NCBI RefSeq assembly: GCF_020866905.1
Contig: NZ_JAIVCC010000002.1
Location: forward strand, 372,001 to 436,000
Source: Salinimicrobium sediminilitoris
GTDB taxonomy: Bacteria > Bacteroidota > Bacteroidia > Flavobacteriales > Flavobacteriaceae
DNA: 64,000 bases
Direction: 5' to 3'
A model generated the notes under the pieces. The model did no database searches, was not told the DNA's origin, and saw only the letters and a program-made list of their open reading frames with translations. The translations under genes and the position numbers were made by a program. Shown one piece after another: positions 17,230-24,818 of this stretch; positions within the stretch are counted from its first letter, which is position 1; each line of letters opens with the position of its first letter.

Positions 17230-18465
17230 ATGAAAACCATCTTTAAGAACATTAAACAGCTCGTACAGGTGCGGGAGGAAACTCTCAAGCCTCTAAAAGG
17301 CAGTGAAATGAAGGAGCTTCCTGTGATTGACAACGCCTGGTTACTCGTGGAGGACGGTAAAATTGCCGACTTCGGAAAAATGCAGGATCTACCCTCTTTT
17401 GAAGGAATAGCTGAAGTTGATGCCTCCGGAAAGTTCCTCTTGCCGGGTTGGATCGACTCCCATACACACCTGGTCTACGCCGGAAACAGAGAACAGGAAT
17501 TCATAGATCGTATCAACGGCTTCACTTATGAAGAAATTGCTGAAAAAGGCGGAGGTATCCTAAATTCGGCAAAAAAGCTTCAGGAAACTCCTGAAGATGA
17601 TCTTTACCTGCAATCGGCAAAGCGGCTTGAGGAGGTGATGAAAATGGGCACCACGGCCATTGAGATCAAATCGGGATACGGCCTGACCACAGAAGCCGAA
17701 CTTAAGATGCTTAGGGTTATAAAAAAATTAAAGGATAATTACGATCTCCCCATTAAAGCGACATTTTTGGGAGCTCATGCCATTCCACCGGAATATAAAA
17801 ATGACAGGGACGGTTATCTTGACCTGCTCATCAATGAAATGATGCCAAAGATCGCCGAAGAAAAGCTGGCAGAATTTGTGGATATTTTCTGTGAAAAAGG
17901 CTATTTCAGCGTAGAAGACACCCACCGTGTCCTGGAGGCGGGACAAAAATATGGACTCAAACCAAAAATTCACGTCAACCAGTTCAATTCTATTGGCGGG
18001 ATCAAAACTGCGGTAGAGCACAACGCCCTCTCTGTAGATCACCTGGAAGTGATGGAGCCCGACGATCTTGATGTTTTGAAAGACAGCGAAACCATGCCTG
18101 TGGCACTTCCCTCCTGCTCTCTTTTCCTGGGAATACCTTATACCCCTGCGCGGGATATTATTGAGGCGGGATTACCTCTCGCTCTTGCAACAGATTACAA
18201 CCCGGGAAGTACTCCAAATGGCAATATGAACCTGGTGATCTCCCTGGCCTGTATCAAGATGAAATTAAATCCCGAAGAAGCCATCAATGCAGCTACAATC
18301 AACGCGGCTTATGCGATGGATATTCTCGACACACATGGCAGCATCACAAAAGGAAAGGCAGCAAACCTTATCCTTACAGATGAGATCCCCTCCTATGGAT
18401 TCATGCCCTACTCCTTTGGTGCCAATCATATCCATTCGGTTTACATCAACGGAAAACAAGTCTAG
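17230..18465 (+). CDS. hutI: Imidazolonepropionase HutI
   Basis: A 411-residue amidohydrolase. The ATG at 17230 gives the usual family length; the frame extends 22 codons upstream without support. The metal-binding HTHLVYAGNREQEF, the Arg/Tyr substrate region (FTYEEIAEKGGGILNS), FLGAHAIPPEY, HVNQFNS and LATDYNPGSTPNGN are typical of HutI. It opens 4-imidazolone-5-propanoate to N-formimidoyl-L-glutamate in histidine breakdown. A TATCTTTA element (17219-17226) lies just before the start codon, which would give an almost leaderless mRNA. The stop codon abuts the hutG ATG. Confidence 0.95.
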   Translation: MKTIFKNIKQLVQVREETLKPLKGSEMKELPVIDNAWLLVEDGKIADFGKMQDLPSFEGIAEVDASGKFLLPGWIDSHTHLVYAGNREQEFIDRINGFTYEEIAEKGGGILNSAKKLQETPEDDLYLQSAKRLEEVMKMGTTAIEIKSGYGLTTEAELKMLRVIKKLKDNYDLPIKATFLGAHAIPPEYKNDRDGYLDLLINEMMPKIAEEKLAEFVDIFCEKGYFSVEDTHRVLEAGQKYGLKPKIHVNQFNSIGGIKTAVEHNALSVDHLEVMEPDDLDVLKDSETMPVALPSCSLFLGIPYTPARDIIEAGLPLALATDYNPGSTPNGNMNLVISLACIKMKLNPEEAINAATINAAYAMDILDTHGSITKGKAANLILTDEIPSYGFMPYSFGANHIHSVYINGKQV

Positions 18466-19461
18466 ATGAGCGGGCTCAAGTTCTATTCTGAAAAGCAAAT
18501 CAACAAACTCATCTCCCAGAGGCCGGGAGAAACCAAGCTGGGGGAAAAAATAAATGTTGCCTCCGGTCTTGACGATCTGGAAAAAACTGATGCTCAATTT
18601 GTCATTTTTGGAATCCCTGAGGATGTTGGGGTCCGGGCAAATTATGGTAAACCGGGTACTTCAAATGCATGGCAGGAATTCCTGAAAGCTTTCCTCAATG
18701 TGCAGGAAAACAAGTATAATTCCGCCAGAAAAATTCTTTTGCTTGGGGAACTGAATACTTCCGAAGTAATGCAAAAGGCAGGGAACATTGATGTTTCAGA
18801 TCCTAATTACGTCCGGAAGCTTGGGGATCTTGTAGAGCAATTGGATTCCGTAGTAAGTGAGGTGGTCAAAAAGGTTATTTCTGCAGGGAAATTTCCCGTC
18901 ATCATTGGCGGCGGCCATAATAATGCCTGCGGAAACCTTAAAGGTGCCTCTGAAGCTTTTGGTCACCCCATCAACGTCCTGAACATTGATGCACATACAG
19001 ATCTACGAAAACTGGAACATCGCCACAGCGGAAATGGTTTTAGCTATGCTCTCAAAAATGGCTTTTTAGAAAAGTATTCTGTTTTTGGGCTGCACCGTAA
19101 TTATACTGCGCAATATATTTTTAATGACATGGATGCTTCCGAAGCATTTCATTACAGCCTGCTGGAGGAGCTTTCGCAAAAGCAACGTACAGCAGCATTT
19201 TGCGACAATTTGGATTTTGTAAGGGAAGAAAAATTTGGGCTGGAACTGGATTGTGACGCCATTGCGAATTTCCCAAGCAGTGCGGTCTCCCCCTCTGGCC
19301 TTACCCTTGACGAAGCCAGAGAGCTAATAAAAGAAGCAGCAAAAGAAAGAAATTGTTGTTATCTTCACATTTGTGAAGCTGTGGCAAACGACATTTATCC
19401 CACCGGGAAGGCCTTGAGCTACCTTGTTACAGATTTTTTAAAAGATAAAAAACATGCATGA
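18466..19461 (+). CDS. hutG: Formimidoylglutamase, arginase family (HutG)
   Basis: A 331-residue ureohydrolase. It starts directly after the hutI stop. The two-manganese site is visible as IIGGGHNNACG, NIDAHTDLR and LELDCDAIANFP. It splits N-formimidoyl-L-glutamate to glutamate and formamide, the step after HutI. The HNN in place of the usual HS/HD of arginases is seen in Bacteroidota HutG-like proteins. hutH and hutU are not in the window, so the Hut pathway is split on this chromosome. Confidence 0.9.
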   Translation: MSGLKFYSEKQINKLISQRPGETKLGEKINVASGLDDLEKTDAQFVIFGIPEDVGVRANYGKPGTSNAWQEFLKAFLNVQENKYNSARKILLLGELNTSEVMQKAGNIDVSDPNYVRKLGDLVEQLDSVVSEVVKKVISAGKFPVIIGGGHNNACGNLKGASEAFGHPINVLNIDAHTDLRKLEHRHSGNGFSYALKNGFLEKYSVFGLHRNYTAQYIFNDMDASEAFHYSLLEELSQKQRTAAFCDNLDFVREEKFGLELDCDAIANFPSSAVSPSGLTLDEARELIKEAAKERNCCYLHICEAVANDIYPTGKALSYLVTDFLKDKKHA

Positions 19462-19804
19462 AACTATACAATATTATGTAGAACTGGCAGCATTGATTAT
19501 TGAGGTTGCAGGAGTCCTGGTAATGGTTATAGGACCCTTTTTTGCGCTTTGGCGCTACTTCTTTGATCAACATGAAGATGGCAGTACCTACAGGACTTTT
19601 CGCCATGATCTTGGAAAAGCCATTCTATTAGGTCTGGAATTTTTGGTCGCCGGTGATATTATCGCTACGGTTAGCACTGCGCCTACAATGAACAATGTAC
19701 TGGTCCTGGGGGTAATTGTATTAATCAGAACCTTTTTAAGTCTTTCATTGCAGGTAGAACTTGAGGGGAAATGGCCCTGGCAGAAAAAAGAAATAGGACA
19801 ATAG
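19454..19804 (+). CDS. DUF1622 family membrane protein
   Basis: A 116-residue protein with about three membrane helices: ALIIEVAGVLVMVIGPFFAL, the LGLEFLVAGDIIATV stretch, and VLVLGVIVLIRTFLSLSL. GLEFLVAGDII and RTFLSLSLQVELEG are hallmarks of DUF1622. Its function is unknown. The start overlaps the last 8 bases of hutG, so it is translated from the same mRNA, but no link to histidine breakdown is known. Confidence 0.85.
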   Translation: MHETIQYYVELAALIIEVAGVLVMVIGPFFALWRYFFDQHEDGSTYRTFRHDLGKAILLGLEFLVAGDIIATVSTAPTMNNVLVLGVIVLIRTFLSLSLQVELEGKWPWQKKEIGQ

Positions 19805-19807
19805 TTA

Positions 19808-20266
19808 ATGGAGATCATTTCATATGAAGCTCAGTATGCCGAAGACTTCCGGCAACTGAATATTGAGTGGCTGGAAAAATATTTTTGGGTAGAACCTCAT
19901 GATGAAGAGGTTTTAGGAAAACCTGAGAAGTATATCATAGAACCCGGAGGTAATATATTTTTTGTTCGTGAAGGGGAAAAAATCATTGGCACGGTGGCCC
20001 TCATGAAAATAGAGGACGGCATATTTGAATTGACAAAAATGGCTGTGTTACCGGCTGCACAGGGCAGAAATTTTGGTCAGAAACTCATGGAGCATACACT
20101 TGACTTTGCGCGTCGCAAGGGATGGAAAAAGCTTATCATTTATTCGAACCGCAAACTGGAGAATGCCATTCATATTTACAAAAAGTACGGTTTTAAGGAA
20201 ATTCCCTTAGGAGAGGGCAATCCATATTCCCGGGGTGACATCAAAATGGAGCTTCCGCTTTCTTAA
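19808..20266 (+). CDS. GNAT-family N-acetyltransferase
   Basis: A 152-residue acetyltransferase, 3 bp after the DUF1622 gene. The acetyl-CoA-binding core is KMAVLPAAQGRNFGQKLMEH, with the Q-x-x-x-x-G/A pattern, followed by the C-terminal strand and helix YSNRKLENAIHIYKKYGFKE. The substrate cannot be inferred. It is the last gene of the hutI-hutG run by spacing. Confidence 0.88.
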   Translation: MEIISYEAQYAEDFRQLNIEWLEKYFWVEPHDEEVLGKPEKYIIEPGGNIFFVREGEKIIGTVALMKIEDGIFELTKMAVLPAAQGRNFGQKLMEHTLDFARRKGWKKLIIYSNRKLENAIHIYKKYGFKEIPLGEGNPYSRGDIKMELPLS

Positions 20267-20330
20267 AGTACTATTAAACCTGAGGCAAAAAGCTTCATTT
20301 TTAAGTAGTTTTATGTAAAACCGAATAATT

Positions 20331-21125
20331 ATGAAGCGAATTTTAATTTTACTTATAGCCCCTGTTTTGCTTTTTTCCTGCAGAAATGAAAACAGGGAAG
20401 AACCTATAGTTACCGAAGAAGAGGTGATGGAAGGCGAAACTGCAACAGCCACAAACGAGGAACAAATAGACATTCATCCCATTTCTCATGCCACCGCGGT
20501 GATCAATTGGGGAGAAAACACTATCTACCTCGACCCGGTGGGAGGAGCTGAAGCTTTTGCCGGAATGGATCAAGCCGATCTGGTCCTCATTACAGATATC
20601 CACAGCGACCATATGAATGCTGAAACCCTGGCAGCCTTGAATTTAAACAATGTTCCCATCATTGCACCCCAAGCCGTAAAAGATGAATTGCCTGACTCTT
20701 TAGGTACAAAGATCACGGTGATGAACAATGGAGAAACTTTAGATCACAACGGCATTTCCATTGAAGCCATTCCTATGTACAACCTGCGGGAAGAAGCAAA
20801 ACAATACCACCCCAAAGGACGCGGAAATGGATATTTACTGGAAAAAGACGGTAAAAGACTTTATATAGCCGGCGACACCGAAGACATCCCGGAGATGAGA
20901 AATCTTGAGAACATTGACATTGCCCTGGTGCCAATGAATTTACCTTACACTATGCCTGTGGATGCAGCGGCAGATGCTGTCATTGAGTTCGCACCCGATA
21001 AGGTTTATCCATACCACTTTCGTGGAAAGGACGGCAAAGCCGATGTGGAACAATTCAGAAAACTTGTAAACGAAGGTAATCCTAATGTGGAAGTAATATT
21101 AGCTAACTGGTATCCGGGGGATTAA
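20331..21125 (+). CDS. Metallo-beta-lactamase-fold lipoprotein
   Basis: A 264-residue exported protein. A lipobox follows a short signal (MKRILILLIAPVLLFSC, Cys17), then an acidic linker. The hydrolase part resembles the UlaG/UPF0173 type: HATAVINWG, YLDPVGG, ITDIHSDHMNAETL (the HxxDH motif), YIAGDTEDI and PYHFRGKDGK. It probably hydrolyses a phosphodiester or lactone in the periplasm or on the surface. Start follows the GNAT gene by 64 bp. A related cytosolic paralogue lies at 31777-32457. Confidence 0.88.
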   Translation: MKRILILLIAPVLLFSCRNENREEPIVTEEEVMEGETATATNEEQIDIHPISHATAVINWGENTIYLDPVGGAEAFAGMDQADLVLITDIHSDHMNAETLAALNLNNVPIIAPQAVKDELPDSLGTKITVMNNGETLDHNGISIEAIPMYNLREEAKQYHPKGRGNGYLLEKDGKRLYIAGDTEDIPEMRNLENIDIALVPMNLPYTMPVDAAADAVIEFAPDKVYPYHFRGKDGKADVEQFRKLVNEGNPNVEVILANWYPGD

Positions 21126-21160
21126 GTGATCAGTGGTCAGTAATCAGTGGTCAGAAAAAC
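21126..21160 (+). repeat. TGATCAGTGGTCAG repeats, same family as the 15.2-15.9 kb block
   Basis: Right after the stop codon, tGATCAGTGGTCAG and AATCAGTGGTCAG stand in tandem. Motif (c) in the 15,237-15,928 block is the same sequence read on the other strand. An AACCTGGAACCTGGAAC string follows. These spread short repeats seem specific to this genome's non-coding DNA. Confidence 0.7.
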
Positions 21161-21185
21161 CTGAACCTGGAACCTGGAACTTGAA

Positions 21186-21230
21186 AAAAACAAGAGCCTC
21201 AAAAATGGCATTTTTGAGGCTCTTGTTTTT
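21186..21230. terminator. Bidirectional terminator between the MBL lipoprotein and ettA genes
   Basis: AACAAGAGCCTCAAAAATG and its reverse complement meet around the central GC near 21207, giving a long stem flanked by AAAAA on one side and TTTTT on the other. It serves both convergent genes. The centre is an exact AAAAATGGCATTTTT (21201-21215), a motif repeated in other intergenic spots of the window. Confidence 0.88.
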
Positions 21231-21231
21231 T

Positions 21232-22920
21232 CTATCTTACCAGCTTTTTGTACTTAATTCTTTTTGGGGTGACATCTCCCAGGCGTTTCTTTTTATTCTC
21301 CTCATATTCAGAGAAACTGCCTTCAAAGAAATAGACCTCAGAGTTTCCTTCAAAAGCCAGGATATGGGTACACACCCTGTCCATAAACCAACGGTCGTGG
21401 GAAATGATCACCGCACAACCGGCGAAATTCTCCAATCCCTCTTCCAGGGCTCGCAAGGTGTTTACGTCAAGATCGTTGGTAGGTTCATCCAAAAGCAACA
21501 CGTTCCCTTCTTCCTTCAACGTCATTGCAAGGTGAAGACGGTTTCTTTCCCCACCGGAAAGTTTACTGACTTTTTTATTTTGTTCACTTCCGCTAAAGTT
21601 GAACCTGCTTAAATAGGCTCTTGAATTTACCTGGCGGCCACCCATCAGGATCAACTCCTGCTCATCGCTGAAGTTCTGCCAGATGGTCTTTTCAGGATCG
21701 ATATTGGAATGGCTTTGATCTACGTAAGCTATTTTTGCAGTCTCTCCCACTTCAAAGGTTCCCTTATCGGGTTTCTCCTCTCCCATGATCATTTTGAAAA
21801 TGGTGGTCTTACCTGCACCGTTAGGCCCTATAATTCCCACGATTCCCGCTTGAGGGAGCTTAAAGTTTAGATCGTCATAGAGCAGCTTGTCACCAAACGC
21901 CTTACTTACACCTTTGGCCTCGATCACGTTTGTTCCCAGGCGCGGGCCATTTGGAATGTAAATTTCCAACTGCTCGTCCATTTGCTTTTGATCCTGGCTA
22001 AGGAGTTTATCATAGTTGTTTAGACGGGCTTTTTGCTTTGCCTGCCTTCCCTTTGGCGCCATACGCGACCATTCAAGCTCTCGCTCCAGGGTCTTTTGGC
22101 GTTTACTTGCCTGTTTTTGTTCCTGTGCAAGACGCTTTGCTTTCTGGTCTAACCACGAAGAGTAGTTTCCTTTCCAGGGGATACCCTCTCCCCTGTCCAG
22201 CTCAAGGATCCATCCTGCAACATTATCAAGGAAGTAACGGTCGTGAGTTACGGCGATCACTGTTCCTTTGTATTGCTGAAGGTGTTGTTCCAGCCACAAT
22301 ACAGATTCTGCATCCAGGTGGTTGGTTGGCTCATCAAGCAGCAACACATCTGGCTCCTGAAGCAGAAGTCGGCATAATGCCACCCTTCTTCTTTCCCCTC
22401 CAGAAAGTACTCCTATCTTTTTATCAGAATCGGGAGTTCTCAAAGCATCCATCGCGATTTCAAGCTTTGTATCAAGCTCCCAGGCATTGCTGGCGTCAAT
22501 TTGATCCTGCAGCGCAGCCTGCTTATCCATAAGCTTCTGCATCTTGTCGGGATCCTCATAGACCTCAGGCAGACCAAACATATCGTTGATCTTATTATAT
22601 TCCTCGAGGATGGCAACAGTTTCGGCTGCACCTTCTTTCACCACCTCAAGGACTGTTTTTTCCTCATCTAGTTCAGGCTCCTGCTCCAGCATTCCCACAG
22701 TGTAACCCGGTGCAAAAACAACATCTCCCTGGTAATTCTTTTCCTTTCCTGCTATGATGTTTAAAAGGGTAGATTTACCTGAACCGTTAAGTCCAAGGAT
22801 ACCTATTTTGGCTCCGTAAAAGAAGCTCAAATAGATATTCTTTAAAACCGGTGTATTCTCTCCTTTGTATGTCTTTGTTAACCCCGACATGGAGAAAATT
22901 ACTTTCTTATCATCTGCCAT
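21232..22920 (-). CDS. ettA: Energy-dependent translational throttle protein EttA (ABC-F)
   Basis: A 562-residue soluble ATPase with two ABC domains. Walker A motifs are GLNGSGKST and GPNGAGKTT, signature motifs LSGGERRRV and LSGGERNRL, and Walker B LLLDEPTNHLD and LLLDEPTNDLD. The linker between them (P-site tRNA-interaction motif, MAPKGRQAKQKARLNNYDKL) and the arm insertion in domain 1 mark EttA among ABC-F proteins. It binds the ribosomal E site and gates elongation by the ATP/ADP ratio. It has no membrane domain, as expected. Confidence 0.95.
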   Translation of the reverse strand: MADDKKVIFSMSGLTKTYKGENTPVLKNIYLSFFYGAKIGILGLNGSGKSTLLNIIAGKEKNYQGDVVFAPGYTVGMLEQEPELDEEKTVLEVVKEGAAETVAILEEYNKINDMFGLPEVYEDPDKMQKLMDKQAALQDQIDASNAWELDTKLEIAMDALRTPDSDKKIGVLSGGERRRVALCRLLLQEPDVLLLDEPTNHLDAESVLWLEQHLQQYKGTVIAVTHDRYFLDNVAGWILELDRGEGIPWKGNYSSWLDQKAKRLAQEQKQASKRQKTLERELEWSRMAPKGRQAKQKARLNNYDKLLSQDQKQMDEQLEIYIPNGPRLGTNVIEAKGVSKAFGDKLLYDDLNFKLPQAGIVGIIGPNGAGKTTIFKMIMGEEKPDKGTFEVGETAKIAYVDQSHSNIDPEKTIWQNFSDEQELILMGGRQVNSRAYLSRFNFSGSEQNKKVSKLSGGERNRLHLAMTLKEEGNVLLLDEPTNDLDVNTLRALEEGLENFAGCAVIISHDRWFMDRVCTHILAFEGNSEVYFFEGSFSEYEENKKKRLGDVTPKRIKYKKLVR

Positions 22921-23033
22921 AAATTTCGTTTTTCTTAATGTTTGCTGAAGGTTTTAAGAACCTCCCTGTAATTCTAATTAACAGACAAATATCACAATTT
23001 TAGAATTGATTTTAAGGCTGCCGCCGAATAATT

Positions 23034-23513
23034 TCAGGAAGAATGTAGTCCCAGGTGCCTTAAGAGAATTAAAAGCTGTCCGCTGTGATAAGCAGTGTGC
23101 TCAATAACCAATAAGATCTCCCTCATAAAGGTATGATCCCCACCTGAAGGTACAGTATCCAGAAGGTCTGTTTCTTTAGAAATCACAAGCGCTTCCAATT
23201 CTTCCCGATCTTTAAAATATTCCGATTTTAGTTGATCCCAGGAGCTTTCACTTTCTGGCTGCGGGTGATCGGGCCAGTAATCCAGGGGCCAATCGGGGGA
23301 TTTGTAATTTTCCCTTCTACAGTATTCTAAAATGTCATTTTGAGTGAACTTTATATGGTAAAAGATCTCGTAAAATGAATAGGGAAGTCCCGCCGGTCTC
23401 TTTCCGAGTTCAGAAAAAGGGATCTTTTTAAGGATTTCCTCCAAAGGCATAAAAGCCTCACCTCCACGAAGATGTTTCAGCAGTATTCTCTTCATATTAA
23501 CTTCTGAGTCCAT
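23034..23513 (-). CDS. DinB-family protein
   Basis: A 159-residue four-helix protein. The metal-binding histidines typical of DinB/YfiT are visible: FYEIFYHIKFTQNDI and the C-terminal EHTAYHSGQLLILLRHLG. The family contains thiol- and metal-dependent enzymes as well as damage-inducible proteins of unknown role. An in-frame Met at residue 7 is an alternative start. There is no conserved neighbourhood. Confidence 0.85.
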   Translation of the reverse strand: MDSEVNMKRILLKHLRGGEAFMPLEEILKKIPFSELGKRPAGLPYSFYEIFYHIKFTQNDILEYCRRENYKSPDWPLDYWPDHPQPESESSWDQLKSEYFKDREELEALVISKETDLLDTVPSGGDHTFMREILLVIEHTAYHSGQLLILLRHLGLHSS

Positions 23514-23607
23514 AAAAATTCAAATTGTTTTCTAAAATTACTCATTAATGGGTATTGCAGCCTCTTTAATAATAAAATATATTTCTTTCCTATTAAAAAA
23601 ATTCATC

Positions 23608-24270
23608 ATGGGAAAAATTACAACTACTTCATTTTGTTATTTATTGCTGGCTGCTATGCTGTTTCAGTTCGACTTTGCACAGGCTCAAACCGACATACCT
23701 GAAGAAAGGGATTATAAGGTGAGACCGGTGCGGCTGGGTCTTAAATTAGGATTTCCCAATTTGGTTGGAGGAAATGTTGAGTATGTGACCCCTCTTTTAA
23801 ATGACAAACTTGCAGTAAGTCTGGATTATTCCACTGTAAAATCTGACTGGTTTCTTTCTGAAGAAGACAATGATGAAAATACAGATCTAGATTTCTCTTA
23901 TTTGGAAGGTGGGGTAAATTATTATTTTTTCAAGGCTGGAAAAGGACTGTATGGTGGTTTGAGTTACAGTAAATTTAAATTTGAAGGACAAACCTCTGTT
24001 GAAAGTGATGGGAAGGAAGGTACGGGCCAAATAGACTATGACCATAATTCGATAAGTGTCAAATTAGGAGCCAAAATTGGTGGCTTATTCTATCTTAGAC
24101 CGGAAATTGGCTATTCATTTTCTTCCATGCCCGAAACATTTGAGTATACTGCTGAGTATGAAGATGGCACTTCGGAAACAGAGACTTACGATCTGATTGA
24201 AGAATTATCTGTTCCAGATATCTTTTTTAAAGGATTCATGGCTAACATTGGTATTGGCTTTGCTTTTTGA
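23608..24270 (+). CDS. Putative outer-membrane beta-barrel protein
   Basis: A 220-residue exported protein. I chose the ATG at 23608 because it gives a signal peptide ending in FDFAQAQ; the open frame starts 60 bp earlier. The mature part alternates hydrophobic and polar residues with aromatic ends (LGLKLGFPNLVGGNVEY, LAVSLDYSTVKSDWF, GKGLYGGLSYSKFKF) and ends in GIGFAF, a barrel-type C-terminal Phe. Eight strands seem likely. No specific family is recognised. Confidence 0.75.
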   Translation: MGKITTTSFCYLLLAAMLFQFDFAQAQTDIPEERDYKVRPVRLGLKLGFPNLVGGNVEYVTPLLNDKLAVSLDYSTVKSDWFLSEEDNDENTDLDFSYLEGGVNYYFFKAGKGLYGGLSYSKFKFEGQTSVESDGKEGTGQIDYDHNSISVKLGAKIGGLFYLRPEIGYSFSSMPETFEYTAEYEDGTSETETYDLIEELSVPDIFFKGFMANIGIGFAF

Positions 24271-24290
24271 TACAGCTTATCATCATAAAA

Positions 24291-24373
24291 GAAGGCTGTC
24301 TAAAAAGTATGTAATACGTACGTTATCCTGAATTTATTTCAGCTTGACGAAAAATGGCTTTTTCAGACAGCCT
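24291..24373. repeat. 83-bp imperfect inverted-repeat element (terminator or MITE-like)
   Basis: The ends are AGGCTGTCT (24293-24301) followed by AAAAAG, and CTTTTTC followed by AGACAGCCT (24365-24373). Inside are two smaller palindromes: TACGTACGT near 24316 and CTGAA-TTTA-TTTCAG near 24328. It lies 20 bp after the barrel gene and before the convergent small membrane protein gene. It may end both transcripts. Its length and nested structure also fit a small non-autonomous repeat element. Confidence 0.55.
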
Positions 24374-24414
24374 CCTTTGCTTGAACAAAATACCGATAAA
24401 AAAGTTAAGATTTC

Positions 24415-24594
24415 CTACACTCTTCCTTTAAGCGCATTGAAGGCCCAGGACACTATAAAGAAACCTATTCCGGCTGTGGAGAAACCTATAGCATAGTCCC
24501 TGTATTTTAAAACTCCCAGTAAAACAAGGGCTATGCCAACCAGGAGCATGCAAAAGGATGCCCACCCAAAAATCGTATTCTTATTCATTCCCAT
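24415..24594 (-). CDS. Small two-helix membrane protein, CAL67264 family
   Basis: A 59-residue protein. It begins MGMNKNTIFGWASFCMLLVG, has a first hydrophobic helix to ALVLLGVL, a short polar turn KYRDYAI and a second helix GFSTAGIGFFIVSWAF, and ends NALKGRV. The ending FNALKGRV and the overall pattern match what I remember of the CAL67264 family of small Bacteroidota membrane proteins. Function is unknown. The ATG at 24594 is the first in frame; one two codons later is possible. Confidence 0.8.
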   Translation of the reverse strand: MGMNKNTIFGWASFCMLLVGIALVLLGVLKYRDYAIGFSTAGIGFFIVSWAFNALKGRV

Positions 24595-24818
24595 AATAGC
24601 AGCAAGTAGTTAATTGTATGGCAGTCTTCACCAATTGGAGGCAAAAGTAATATTTGTGGAATAAGCTCTCCTATGACAAATATCGTGTTTTTATATCTTT
24701 TTATAAAGATTTTTAGTTGCAGGGTTTTTGTATTTTAGCAACCATTGAAAAAATTGCCGTGTTTGGAGTTGCCAAACACTGCAAGATAAACCTGATAACC
24801 GACTATTAGCTCTTATAA

